Positions 26,188 through 34,595 of a DNA stretch of 40,138 nt are shown one piece after another. Both the position numbers and the translations under genes were made by a program. The stretch's first letter is position 1; every line of letters starts with the position of its first letter. A model generated the notes under the pieces. That model saw only the letters and a list, made by a program, of their open reading frames with translations, was not told the origin of the DNA and ran no database searches. Source of the stretch: an uncultured Porphyromonas sp. (GTDB taxonomy: Bacteria > Bacteroidota > Bacteroidia > Bacteroidales > Porphyromonadaceae); NCBI GenBank assembly GCA_902490315.1, contig CABUDK010000006.1, positions 1 to 40,138 on the forward strand, given 5' to 3'.

Positions 26188-26778
26188 CTATTGCTTCTTA
26201 GTGATAGCGTGATAGATGCCGATGAGTAGTCCTAGAGCGATGAAGGCTCCCGGAGGCAGCACGAAGAGTAGTGCGGAGAAGTCGTTGGGATAAGCGGTCA
26301 GACCAAAGAATGAACCGCCTCCGAGCATCTCGCGTACGATGCCTAGGAGCGTTAGTCCGATGGTGAAGCCTAGTCCGATACCGACACCGTCGAAGAAGGA
26401 TATGCCGACGCTACTCTTAGAGGCGGTGGACTCGGCACGTCCGAGGACAATACAGTTGACCACGATCAGCGGGATGAAGATGCCGAGACTCTGATCGAGT
26501 GCTGGTAGGTATGCCTTGATAATCATCTGTAGTACGGTCACAAAGCCTGCGATCACAACGATAAAGGCGGGGATACGTACCGCATCGGGTATGAGTCGCT
26601 TCAGAAGGGAGATCATCACATTGGAGCAGATAAGCACAAAGGTGGTGGCTAGTCCCATGCTGAGTCCGTTGATGGCCGACGTGGTGGTCGCCAAGGTAGG
26701 ACACATACCGAGGAGAAGCACGAAGGTGGGGTTCTCCGTAATGATACCATTGGTAATTGTCTTGATATACTTATTCAT
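26188..26778 (-). CDS. rnfE: Rnf electron-transport complex subunit E
   Basis: This 196-residue membrane protein resembles RnfA in fold. It carries NPTFVLLLGMCPTLATTTSA (residues 16-35) and IFIPLIVVNCIVLGRAES, where Cys25 and the NC Cys are the expected cluster ligands. Six membrane segments are predictable by eye. It ends in YHAITKKQ. With RnfA it forms the inner membrane core that links electron flow to ion transport. It starts 9 bp after the rnfG stop and lies 63 bp before rnfA. Confidence 0.96.
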   Translation of the reverse strand: MNKYIKTITNGIITENPTFVLLLGMCPTLATTTSAINGLSMGLATTFVLICSNVMISLLKRLIPDAVRIPAFIVVIAGFVTVLQMIIKAYLPALDQSLGIFIPLIVVNCIVLGRAESTASKSSVGISFFDGVGIGLGFTIGLTLLGIVREMLGGGSFFGLTAYPNDFSALLFVLPPGAFIALGLLIGIYHAITKKQ

Positions 26779-26787
26779 GGCGGTGCA

Positions 26788-27936
26788 TTACTTAGTTGAT
26801 TCGTTGGCAGAAGCCTCTACAAAGATGCGCTGCGCACGAGCGATGCCTTGTAGGATAGCACGTGAAGAGACTGTAGACTCTGTGACAGCGTCTATAGATC
26901 CGCCGTCCTTGCGTAGCTTGAGACTAGAGGGTGTGACCTTCTTGCCGATGAGAGACTTCTTCGAGGGCTTGGTGGTAGCGGGGTCCTGGTTGCCTCCATA
27001 TTGATTGCTGATGGAGATGAGCTTGCCCTTAGCATTGAGATCAGCGATGGCAAAGGCTGCGAGCGCGCCATTATTGTCAAAGCAGACGAGCATCGGGAGG
27101 CAACGCCCCTCGTAGTCATCATCACTGGTAGTGACGACGAGTAGGCCTGTCGCTTCGCTCATATCATTGGTGCCGTAGCTCTGGATCAGCCAAGGAGTGC
27201 CTTCGTCGGTGGTGCCACTCTTCGCTTTGTCCACAAGACGATAAGCGGGGAGCAACGTGTTGAAGAGACTGTCGATGACCTCTCGCTCGGGGAGCGCACA
27301 GTTGCTCTCTGCGGCTTGAGCGACTGGACTACCTTCACCGACGACGCTCTGATAGACTCGGTAAGCTCGCTCGAGAGCATCGATGAAGGCCCTACTGGAG
27401 ATGGTTGCTGCGGTGATGGCATCGACCTTACCGCCGTCCTTAGAGACCTTGAGTGGCGAAGCTTGGCTCATATCCAGCCCGCACACGTCACGGATGAGAT
27501 CAGCACTGGGTGCGGGAGAGGTGAACCACTCCTGTATCTTAGCGCCTAGTCCTGGAGTCTCCTCGTGCTTGAGCACTTTGAAGCCAACGATCTGGCTCTG
27601 CATATCAAAGCCTACCATAATATCTATGTGACCAGCAAAGCCCGCATCGGTATAGGTCTCGATGGCATAGCCGACGGGTTGCCCGCCCTGCGTAGCGGGG
27701 TAGACGATGAGTGGACGAGGCTCGCTCTCGAGTGCCACAGTGTCTTGCTCTTCGTAAGGATTGTTGTCAAAGGCAGGAACGATCTCCTTGATCGCTTCAA
27801 CCTTAGCTTTCGTCTCGGCCTGTGCGATGGTGTCTCTGGTCGCTACATTGACCAAGGCTAAGATACCAGCGATGATCAGACAGATGATCCCGAGTGAGAG
27901 GATCATATTAGGGAGTGTAGAGGGTAGCTTCTTCAT
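26788..27936 (-). CDS. rnfG: Rnf electron-transport complex subunit G, enlarged with two FMN-binding domains
   Basis: This 382-residue protein is much longer than the roughly 200-residue E. coli homologue. A membrane anchor lies at residues 10-30. The first FMN-binding domain (about 75-197) has HEETPGLGAKIQEWF (124-138) and the flavinylation motif DAITAAT (172-178), where Thr178 should carry covalent FMN. A second, divergent copy follows (about 215-372). It repeats the LKLRKDGGSIDA pattern and has DAVTEST (349-355), with Thr355 as a possible second site, but lacks ETPGLG. RnfG passes electrons on the extracytoplasmic side. It overlaps rnfD by 4 bp and precedes rnfE by 9 bp. The duplication appears to be real: one uninterrupted frame, no frameshift. 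Confidence 0.92.
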   Translation of the reverse strand: MKKLPSTLPNMILSLGIICLIIAGILALVNVATRDTIAQAETKAKVEAIKEIVPAFDNNPYEEQDTVALESEPRPLIVYPATQGGQPVGYAIETYTDAGFAGHIDIMVGFDMQSQIVGFKVLKHEETPGLGAKIQEWFTSPAPSADLIRDVCGLDMSQASPLKVSKDGGKVDAITAATISSRAFIDALERAYRVYQSVVGEGSPVAQAAESNCALPEREVIDSLFNTLLPAYRLVDKAKSGTTDEGTPWLIQSYGTNDMSEATGLLVVTTSDDDYEGRCLPMLVCFDNNGALAAFAIADLNAKGKLISISNQYGGNQDPATTKPSKKSLIGKKVTPSSLKLRKDGGSIDAVTESTVSSRAILQGIARAQRIFVEASANESTK

Positions 27937-28922
27937 CTTTTAGCCTCCTTTCTAGATTTGACCACATGACCGAAGTGACGTGGCTTGATGTAGTTGTTGA
28001 GTAGTGGGGTGAACGCATTCATAATGAGGATGGCAAAGGACATACCCTCAGGGTAAGAGCCCCACAAGCGGATGATGACGGTGAGTAGTCCGATCATACA
28101 GCCGTAGATGAGCTGCGCACGGTGCGAGATGGGCGAGGTGACGTAGTCGGTCGCCATAAAGACAGCGCCAAAGAGCAGACCACCGGTCAGTAGGTGGAAG
28201 AAGGGACTAGCATACATCGCTGGGTCGTAGAGGTGCATGATGCCACTCAGTACGAAGGCGGAGACGATGATAGCCACGGGCGTATGCCACGTGATGATGC
28301 GTCGGATGAGTAGATAAGCTAAGCCGAGGAGGATAGCGATGGCACTCACCTCTCCCATGGAGGAGAAGTTGAAGCCGACGAGGAGCTGCAATGAGTCGGG
28401 TAGCTGATCGATAGCTCCTGACTTGAGGATGCCTAGAGGCGTCGCTGCAGAGACCGCATCGGGAGCTTGCTCAGCAAGACGGGCGGGGAGCTTCCACGTG
28501 GTCATCTGCGCAGGATAGGAGATGAGGAGGAAGACACGTCCGACGAGTGCGGGGTTGAATATGTTATTGCCCAGTCCGCCGAAGGCCATCTTGCCAATGC
28601 CGATAGCGACAACACCCCCCATGAGGACGAGCCACCAGGGGAGTGAGGCGGGGAGGTTGAAGGCTAGGATGACGCCTGCCAGGAGTGCCGAGCCGTCGAG
28701 CAGACGGCAAGGGCGATGCAGGAAGAAGCGGGTGATGACCCACTCCGTGAGCATACAGGAGGCTACCGAGATAGCGGTGATAAGTAGAGCGTCTGTCCTA
28801 AACTGGTAGAGCATGACGAGGAATGCTGGTATCAAAGCAATCAGCACCCCATACATATTCTTGCTAATGGTGTCACCGCTATGGATATGCGGTGAGGGTG
28901 ATACGATGACTTGTTGTGCCAT
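27933..28922 (-). CDS. rnfD: Rnf electron-transport complex subunit D
   Basis: This 329-residue membrane protein opens with VSPSPHIHSGDTISKNMYGV, typical of RnfD/NqrB. It has about eight to ten membrane segments. The GGLGNNIFNPALVGRVFLL stretch is conserved. DAVSAATPLG (residues 155-164) is the expected covalent FMN site, with Thr161 as acceptor. VFMATDYVTSPI marks the C-terminal half. It works with RnfG in membrane electron transfer. Its stop overlaps the rnfG start (ATGA-type, 4 bp), implying tight translational coupling. Confidence 0.96.
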   Translation of the reverse strand: MAQQVIVSPSPHIHSGDTISKNMYGVLIALIPAFLVMLYQFRTDALLITAISVASCMLTEWVITRFFLHRPCRLLDGSALLAGVILAFNLPASLPWWLVLMGGVVAIGIGKMAFGGLGNNIFNPALVGRVFLLISYPAQMTTWKLPARLAEQAPDAVSAATPLGILKSGAIDQLPDSLQLLVGFNFSSMGEVSAIAILLGLAYLLIRRIITWHTPVAIIVSAFVLSGIMHLYDPAMYASPFFHLLTGGLLFGAVFMATDYVTSPISHRAQLIYGCMIGLLTVIIRLWGSYPEGMSFAILIMNAFTPLLNNYIKPRHFGHVVKSRKEAKR

Positions 28923-28974
28923 AAGCTATATATCGTAGTCGATGATGAGGATCGGTGATCTGTCTCAGTGTGTA

Positions 28975-30327
28975 TTACTTCTTGCGGGCTCGCATGATAC
29001 CCATGACGGTCTGCTTGCCGACACGTATGTAGTCGAGGAGCGGTCGTCCTGCTGGGCAGGTGTAGCTACAAGAGCCGCACTCGATGCAGTCGGCGATGTA
29101 GTTGTGCTCGGTGCTCTCCCAGTCTTTGTAGATGGTGTCACGCATGAGGAAGGCAGGGTTGAGTCCCATAGGGCAGACCGATACGCACTTGCCGCAGCGT
29201 ATGCAGTCGTGCATCTCGGGACGTGTCGACTCCTTGGCGGAGAGGATGAGTAGTCCTGACGATCCCTTGGCAACGGGGATGTCGGTGCTGACGAGTGCTC
29301 GTCCCATCATAGGACCACCGCCGATGATCTTGCCCGGCTCCTCTGCATAACCTCCCGCAGCGTCGATGAGCGTCTGCATAGGCGTACCGATGCGTGCCTT
29401 GAAGTTGGACGGACGTGCGATAGCTTGTCCTGTGACTGTGATGATGCGCTCGATGAGCGGCTTGTGCTTCATGACCGCCTCGTAGATGGCGAAGGTGGTC
29501 CCGACGTTCTGCACGATAGCACCCGTAGAGATAGGTAGTGCGCCTGAGGCGACCTGCTTGCGGATCAGGGCGTCGATGAGCTGCTTCTCGCCGCCTTGCG
29601 GGTAGCGCTTCTTGAGCGGTACGACGGCGATGCTGTGTCCCTCGGGGAGGAACTCCTTGGCACGCTCCGCAGCGTCACGCATGATGCGTATAGCATCGGG
29701 CTTGTTGTTCTCAATGCCTATGAGCGTGCGGGGAGCATTGGCAGCCTTCATGATGATCGCGCAGCCGACCATGATCTCCATCGCCTTGACACGCATGAGC
29801 GCATCGTCACTCGTGAGGTAAGGCTCACACTCGACGGCGTTGATGATGACGTAGTCAGCACTCTGGCCAGGAGGAGGCGACAGCTTGACATGCGTTGGGA
29901 AGGTCGCACCGCCCATACCGACGATACCCATCTCCGCGATGCGGTCGATGATCTGCTTGGCATCCAAGTCGGTCTCAGTGATGAGCGTGTCTGTCTGGTC
30001 AATGTAGTCCTCCCACTCGTCGCCCTCGACCTTGATAAAGATGGCGGGCTTCTTAAAGCCACTGGCGTCAGTGATCTGGTCGATCTTGGTAACGGTACCA
30101 GAGACGGAGGAGTGGATATTTGCCGAGACAAAGCCTCCTGCTTTGCCTAGGAGTGTACCTACGCGCACCTTGTCGCCCTTGTTGACGACAGCGGCGGCAG
30201 GCGCACCGATATGCTGTGCTAATGTGATGACCACCTCGTCTGGAGGAGCGACAACGGTGATAGGTACCCCGGCGCTGATCTTATGGTCATGGGGATGGAT
30301 ACCCCCTATTCTAAATGTCTTTGCCAT
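28975..30327 (-). CDS. rnfC: Rnf electron-transport complex subunit C
   Basis: This 450-residue protein has an N-terminal region (GGIHPHDHKISAGVPITVV) and the NADH/FMN-binding Rossmann-like core with GIVGMGGATFPTHVKLSPP and AVECEPYLTSDDALM. GGGPMMGRAL follows, then two [4Fe-4S] motifs at the C-terminus: Cys375-378-381-385 and Cys414-417-420-424. It is the NAD(H)-reactive subunit on the cytoplasmic face. The C-terminus is short, lacking the long repetitive tail of E. coli RsxC. It lies 9 bp after rnfB and 52 bp before rnfD. Confidence 0.96.
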   Translation of the reverse strand: MAKTFRIGGIHPHDHKISAGVPITVVAPPDEVVITLAQHIGAPAAAVVNKGDKVRVGTLLGKAGGFVSANIHSSVSGTVTKIDQITDASGFKKPAIFIKVEGDEWEDYIDQTDTLITETDLDAKQIIDRIAEMGIVGMGGATFPTHVKLSPPPGQSADYVIINAVECEPYLTSDDALMRVKAMEIMVGCAIIMKAANAPRTLIGIENNKPDAIRIMRDAAERAKEFLPEGHSIAVVPLKKRYPQGGEKQLIDALIRKQVASGALPISTGAIVQNVGTTFAIYEAVMKHKPLIERIITVTGQAIARPSNFKARIGTPMQTLIDAAGGYAEEPGKIIGGGPMMGRALVSTDIPVAKGSSGLLILSAKESTRPEMHDCIRCGKCVSVCPMGLNPAFLMRDTIYKDWESTEHNYIADCIECGSCSYTCPAGRPLLDYIRVGKQTVMGIMRARKK

Positions 30328-30336
30328 AGCTTCGTG

Positions 30337-31272
30337 TTAATCTTTCTGAGGTACAGATGCTGTTGAGGAGGTAGCAGCAGGAGCTGCAGAGGCAGCGGCT
30401 GTTGCCATGGCGGGAGCAGGCTTGTCGGCTGGCGCTGGCTTTTCTGCAGGTTCTTTGCGTGGCGGGAAGTTGATCTCATGGATAGCTCCCGTCGGGCACT
30501 CGGCCGCACACTTGCGACATAGACGACACTTCTGATGGTCTATGTAAGCGAGATTGTTCTCTATCGTGATTGCCTCAAACTGGCATACCTTAAAGCACTT
30601 GCTACATCCGATACAAGCGTTGGCGCAAGCCTTACGTGCCACGCCACCCTTGTCTTTATTGACACAGCTGACGTAGATACGGCGTCCCTTGGGACCTTTC
30701 TTGCGTAGCTCGATGATCATCTTCGGACAAGCTTTGACACACGCTCCACAGGCGGTACACTTATCTTCGTCCACCTCGGGGAGGCCCGTCTCGGGATTCA
30801 TGTGGATCGCATCAAAGTCGCACACAGCGACACAGTCTCCATTGCCTAGACAGCCGTAGCTACAGCCCGTCTCGCCACTGTACAGAGTCGACTCGATCTT
30901 GCAGCTCTTAGCTCCTATATAAGTATTGACTCGTGGACGCGCCTCGCAGGTCCCGTTGCAGCGCACGACCGCTACGAGCGGGTCGCTCTTGGCAACGGTC
31001 TGGCCGAGGATCTCTGCCACCTTGGTCATGACTGGCTCTCCGCCTACGGGGCACCAGAGCCCTTCGAGAGAGGAGGCTTCGCAGCAAGCCTTAGCAAAGC
31101 CGGCACAGCCAGGATGGCCGCAGCCACCGCAGTTGGCCTGAGGAAGGACCTCAGCGACCTCTCCGATGCGCGGATCTTCTTTTACTTCAAACTTCTTGGA
31201 GGTGATAAAAAGTAGGACGGCACTGATGAGTGCTATCACTACAAGAACAAGTATGGTGGGTAGTATTGTCAT
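30337..31272 (-). CDS. rnfB: Rnf electron-transport complex subunit B (ferredoxin-like)
   Basis: The frame is open from 31335, but the ATG at 31270-31272 places the membrane anchor at the N-terminus (MTILPTILVLVVIALISAVL) and gives 311 residues. A first cluster motif is ANCGGCGHPGCAGF (Cys48, 51, 56, later Cys74). A long Cys-rich region follows: GYS-type CSYGCLGNGDC (137-147) and CTACGACVKACP (172-183). CIGCSKCFKVC (220-230) and CRLCRKCAAECP (249-260) come next. It accepts electrons from ferredoxin. The last 35 residues are Pro/Ala-rich (AEKPAPADKPAPAMATAAAS), an unstructured tail. It lies 16 bp after rseC and 9 bp before rnfC. Confidence 0.95.
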   Translation of the reverse strand: MTILPTILVLVVIALISAVLLFITSKKFEVKEDPRIGEVAEVLPQANCGGCGHPGCAGFAKACCEASSLEGLWCPVGGEPVMTKVAEILGQTVAKSDPLVAVVRCNGTCEARPRVNTYIGAKSCKIESTLYSGETGCSYGCLGNGDCVAVCDFDAIHMNPETGLPEVDEDKCTACGACVKACPKMIIELRKKGPKGRRIYVSCVNKDKGGVARKACANACIGCSKCFKVCQFEAITIENNLAYIDHQKCRLCRKCAAECPTGAIHEINFPPRKEPAEKPAPADKPAPAMATAAASAAPAATSSTASVPQKD

Positions 31273-31288
31273 AGGAGTGTGTATGAAC

Positions 31289-31723
31289 TTACTTTTTTCG
31301 CACGGTAAAGGCAAAGGTTCGCTCAAACCGGTCACGTAAGAGCCATAGCAGGAGCATATATGCGGCGGCTACACCCAGAGCGATCAATATCTGAGCCAGC
31401 GTACCTACCTCTAGGTAGCTTAAGATGATGGTTACAGCAATGATGAGAATGGTAGGAACGATCATCGTGAGAAGTACAGCACGCATGCCCAGCGAGCTAC
31501 GCATCTCGAGGGAGACTTGGTCACCGACAGCCACCTCGCCAGGCAGCTGCGAGCGATCGAGCGTGATCGTCTCTAGACGGCTCTCTGAGGCGTGGCAATG
31601 CCCTGCAGCCTCGCAGTTACTACAAGCAGATGGGCGTAGCACCGTGAGACGCACCTCTCCACCTTCTATGGCAGTTACGGTAGCATTTCGCTCTATACAT
31701 TCAGACTTCATCGGCTCTGTCAT
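31289..31723 (-). CDS. rseC: RseC/SoxR-reducing-system family membrane protein
   Basis: This 144-residue protein has an N-terminal cysteine motif (Cys34, Cys37 and Cys43 in PSACSNCEAAGHC) and a small beta domain. Two membrane helices follow (about 80-104 and 109-129), and it ends in basic FAFTVRKK. This is the RseC arrangement. In E. coli, RseC works with the Rsx (Rnf) complex to reduce SoxR; in Bacteroidota it commonly heads the rnf operon. Its role here is probably an accessory to the Rnf complex; there is no SoxR or rpoE neighbour. It is the first gene of the operon, with a -7 box at 31750-31757. Confidence 0.9.
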   Translation of the reverse strand: MTEPMKSECIERNATVTAIEGGEVRLTVLRPSACSNCEAAGHCHASESRLETITLDRSQLPGEVAVGDQVSLEMRSSLGMRAVLLTMIVPTILIIAVTIILSYLEVGTLAQILIALGVAAAYMLLLWLLRDRFERTFAFTVRKK

Positions 31724-31749
31724 TCACATTGCAACAACCTTCGCATTCG

Positions 31750-31757
31750 CAAAGGTA
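31750..31757 (-). promoter_or_regulatory. -7 box of the rseC-rnf operon
   Basis: Minus-strand TACCTTTG is an exact TAnnTTTG match 26 bp upstream of the rseC ATG. No convincing -33 element is seen at 19-21 bases. Confidence 0.5.
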
Positions 31758-31839
31758 GCAATAAATAATTAGTCTAAGTATGGTAGTCGGGCACGAGATG
31801 CTGTATGGCATCCCTCAGCAGCAGTGCTATCAGAGCCTT

Positions 31840-32865
31840 CTACCGACTCTCACAAAAGGCGGTGATAGCCTCTATGAGCTTCGCATTGTCTGTCGCATCA
31901 CGGGAGGTGATACGTACCATCTCACCCTTGATCCCTCGTAGCTTGGTCGCATCGTAGAGCGCTATATTGTGCTCTTCAAGCAGATACTTGATCAGCTCAG
32001 CTGCTGTGGCACAGTGTATCTGAACAAGGAAAAAGGGTGCGTCGCTCGGCATCACCTCGATACCATCTATCTGGCGAAGCTTGGTCTCTAGCTCGAGGGC
32101 ATTGCGCTGCCACTTACGGATCGGGAGTGTAAACTGTGCGGGGTGAATCAGGATATACTTCGCCACCTCGACCGCCATCGTGCTGACAGACCACGGGTCG
32201 ACTACTTTTTCTATCTCCTTGACAACTTTCTTGTCAGCTGTCACATAGCCGATGCGCAGTCCTGGCAAGCCGTATGTCTGTGTGAATGAACTGACGAAGA
32301 TAATGTTGGGGTGGCTCTTCACATCACTGAGCGTAAGCGTAGGCTGTGTCGTAAAGGTTGCGTACGACTGATCTATCACAAAGTAGACCGATGGGTAACG
32401 CCCTATGAGATCCAACAACTCAGCACGAGAACGCAAGCGTCCTGTAGGATTATTTGGCGAGCAGATCCAGCAAAACTCTTGTCCCTCGAGCTTTATCTCC
32501 TGCGTCTCGAGATCTTCTGGCAGATAGGTTAGCTGCCAGCCGTACCGCTTGGCGGCAAGCTCGTAGTGCTGGTATGAGGGGACGAGGATCACACCTTTCT
32601 TTCCTGCGAAAGCCTCTGCGATTGCGTAGAAGGCGGCCGTACGACCAGGCGTGATCACTATATTGTCTACATGCAGCGCGTTGCGCTTGGAGATCATAGT
32701 GCGCAGCGTCTTGTAGTCGCTCTCGGGGTAAAAGCGCATCATCTCGACCATACGATCGTTGAGATGCTCTGAGAGCTTCGTCAGCTCAGGGGCAAACCAG
32801 GTAGAGGTGTCAAACTGTAAGGGTGGACACGCTGTAGTTGTAATGCTTGGAGTGTTCTTTTTCAT
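31840..32865 (-). CDS. PLP-fold aminotransferase (class I/II, HisC/CobD-like) with Gln in place of the Schiff-base Lys
   Basis: This 341-residue protein has the fold-type I layout of histidinol-phosphate aminotransferase or CobD. It shows VITPGRTAAFYAIAEAF, PSYQHYELAAKRYGW, ICSPNNPTGR (134-143) and VIDQSYATF (163-171). SFTQTYGLPGLRIGY (193-207) follows, and VRITSRDATDN near the end. In this family the S-[LF]-[ST]-K motif supplies the Lys that binds PLP. Here the codon is CAG (32278-32280, Gln196), while the Asn, Asp, Tyr and Arg that hold PLP or substrate appear intact. It may therefore be a pseudoenzyme or a non-canonical PLP protein. It lies 42 bp after the GH3 gene and may be co-transcribed. 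It has no his-operon or cobalamin neighbours. Confidence 0.85.
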   Translation of the reverse strand: MKKNTPSITTTACPPLQFDTSTWFAPELTKLSEHLNDRMVEMMRFYPESDYKTLRTMISKRNALHVDNIVITPGRTAAFYAIAEAFAGKKGVILVPSYQHYELAAKRYGWQLTYLPEDLETQEIKLEGQEFCWICSPNNPTGRLRSRAELLDLIGRYPSVYFVIDQSYATFTTQPTLTLSDVKSHPNIIFVSSFTQTYGLPGLRIGYVTADKKVVKEIEKVVDPWSVSTMAVEVAKYILIHPAQFTLPIRKWQRNALELETKLRQIDGIEVMPSDAPFFLVQIHCATAAELIKYLLEEHNIALYDATKLRGIKGEMVRITSRDATDNAKLIEAITAFCESR

Positions 32866-32907
32866 CGTACTAGGCTTATTTAGACAGCTAAGTGTGCGCT
32901 GTGAATG

Positions 32908-34149
32908 TTATTTCTTAGATACTTTGTTCTGTAGTTGCTCGGCAAAGGAGACTAGCTCAGGCGTATGCAGCGCCTCGTATAGCTCCTCCTTATTATATAG
33001 TGGTCTCTCGCTAGCCTCGTCTACATGGAGTAGGAGCTTGTAGCAGAGGATGCGCAGGCAACGATCCCGGATCGTCTCCTCCGAGAGAGTCCCCGCACGA
33101 TAAGCCGAGAGCAGCTCCTCGTAGCTCGCCAGCGGATCTAGAGGCCCGAGGAGCAAGTCATTACCCGCTAAGATGGCAGCCACAGATATAGGCAAACCCT
33201 CCGCACGCTGTACGCCTCGCATCTCCAGTCCATCGGTAAAGATGAGCCCCTTGAAGCCCAACTGCTCACGCAGCAAGCCCGTCACGATAGCGTGACTCAA
33301 CGAGGAGGGACAGGTCACGTCAGGCTCCAGAGCCGGCACCGAGAGATGCGCTACCATGATGCCCCCGAGGCCAGCCTCTATGTAGGCGCGGAAGGGTGCT
33401 AGCTCCACCCGCTCGAGCTCCTCTAGGCTGCCCGACACGGTGGGGAGCGTCTTATGCGAATCCTTGTCCGTATTGCCATGCCCGGGGAAGTGCTTAGCGA
33501 CCGACAATACCCCGCCATCCTCTAGACCCTTTGCCAAGGCTAGTCCATGCGAGATCACAATGTCGGGCGTAGCACCTAGACTGCGGGTGCCGATGACCGG
33601 GTTCTTCGGATTATTATTGACATCCAGCACGGGAGCAAAGCTCACATGGATGCCCATCACACGGCACTGCTGCGCCATATGCTGCCCGAGGGTGTACATC
33701 TCCTCAGGCGTGCAGTGGTCCGCCAGCAGCTTCATACGTGGATAGCGTATCGTCCCCTGGAGGCGCATCGCCAGCCCCCACTCGGCATCGGCCGTAATCA
33801 GCAGAGGTGTGCGTGTGCGCTCCTGTAGGAGACGGGTCAGCCGATACTGGTCGTAAGGCTCCCCCTTGCGAAAGAGGATACCACCAGGATGAATCTTGTC
33901 GATAAGCTGCAGATAGCGCTCACGCGAAGCCGAATCATAGCGAGGCTCCCAGATCGGGATGATCAGCTGACCGATCTGCTCCTCGATGGTGAGCGTGTTG
34001 AGCCAGTCGCTAGCGACACGAACGAGCGAGTCTGATGTGCGCTCACTCGCCTCCACAAGATGTGTCGGCAGTTGCTGTGCCGTGGTAGTACCGCCAGCGC
34101 AGCTGACCAGCATCCCCAGCGACATACCAAGGACAGTAAGACGCCGCAT
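32908..34149 (-). CDS. GH3-family glycosidase, NagZ-like (beta-N-acetylhexosaminidase), lipoprotein
   Basis: A frame with ATG at 34216-34218 exists, but the -7 box at 34223-34230 would put the transcript start on top of it. The ATG at 34147-34149 gives a lipoprotein signal (MRRLTVLGMSLGMLVSC, Cys17) and 413 residues, and is chosen. The (beta/alpha)8 domain carries the NagZ hallmark KHFPGHGNTDKDSH (219-232), where the His/Asp pair acts in catalysis, and nucleophile Asp306 in FTDGLEM. The single-domain GH3 length also fits NagZ. It probably removes GlcNAc from peptidoglycan or glycans outside the cytoplasm, unlike cytoplasmic E. coli NagZ. The aminotransferase gene follows by 42 bp. Confidence 0.88.
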   Translation of the reverse strand: MRRLTVLGMSLGMLVSCAGGTTTAQQLPTHLVEASERTSDSLVRVASDWLNTLTIEEQIGQLIIPIWEPRYDSASRERYLQLIDKIHPGGILFRKGEPYDQYRLTRLLQERTRTPLLITADAEWGLAMRLQGTIRYPRMKLLADHCTPEEMYTLGQHMAQQCRVMGIHVSFAPVLDVNNNPKNPVIGTRSLGATPDIVISHGLALAKGLEDGGVLSVAKHFPGHGNTDKDSHKTLPTVSGSLEELERVELAPFRAYIEAGLGGIMVAHLSVPALEPDVTCPSSLSHAIVTGLLREQLGFKGLIFTDGLEMRGVQRAEGLPISVAAILAGNDLLLGPLDPLASYEELLSAYRAGTLSEETIRDRCLRILCYKLLLHVDEASERPLYNKEELYEALHTPELVSFAEQLQNKVSKK

Positions 34150-34222
34150 AGGCTGCCCGCCTCGTAGTCGCTCTCCGAGCGAAATGAGCCAGTACTCTAA
34201 CTGGATTGTAAACTTCATACTG

Positions 34223-34230
34223 CAAAGATA
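34223..34230 (-). promoter_or_regulatory. -7 box of the GH3 gene
   Basis: Minus-strand TATCTTTG fits TAnnTTTG. It lies only 4 bp before the first in-frame ATG (34218) but 73 bp before the second (34149), so it decides in favour of the second. No clear -33 element is seen. Confidence 0.5.
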
Positions 34231-34321
34231 AGCTTATCTGCGCAAAGAAGCTCCATACCCCGCCCAGCACGAAGACTCCGTAAGCCCCATCACTAGCCTG
34301 CCCAACGCTCTAACGAGTAAG

Positions 34322-34357
34322 CCGTAGTAGGGATACATCGTTGAGACCCTACTGCGG
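34322..34357. other. Imperfect hairpin in the intergenic region
   Basis: CCGTAGTAGGG (34322-34332) pairs with CCCTACTGCGG (34347-34357), with one G-U or A-C position. It lies upstream of the GH3 promoter and beside the element at 34414-34584. It might be a regulatory or end-of-element structure; nothing decides this. Confidence 0.35.
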
Positions 34358-34413
34358 GGTTAGCTGCGCCTCAGATCCATTCGACTCACACCGATCTACT
34401 CCGAATAACAAGC

Positions 34414-34584
34414 GACTGTTGCATAAAGGCGAATCGCTGTGTTGCTTTCGGGATTCGGCTTCGGTCACATACGGATGTATGCTCCCTTCAGACCTCACCC
34501 TCAGCGCCTTGCGCTTCATCCTTTCTGCAAAGTCTAGACAATCATGCAAGCAAGATTGTGAGACTGTTGACTTTTGCAACAGTC
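34414..34584. repeat. 171-bp MITE-like or IS-remnant element with inverted ends
   Basis: The ends are GACTGTTGCA (34414-34423) and TGCAACAGTC (34575-34584), perfect inverted 10-mers. The right end also forms an 11-bp hairpin, TGAGACTGTTG/CAACAGTCTCA (34558-34586). The interior encodes a minus-strand open frame with a C-terminus cut by the element, which I regard as incidental. A short match, AGCAAGATTGTG, recurs at about 8855. Ends of this kind resemble those of some Porphyromonas insertion sequences (from memory, not checked). No transposase is present. Confidence 0.55.
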
Positions 34585-34595
34585 TCATCAAGCGA

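Noticed and set aside
29596..30150. 184-residue plus-strand open frame opposite rnfC
   Set aside because: Antisense shadow of a strongly conserved gene; no signal, domain or promoter.
34349..34591. 80-residue minus-strand open frame
   Set aside because: Contained almost wholly in the 171-bp inverted-repeat element; probably an incidental frame of the repeat.
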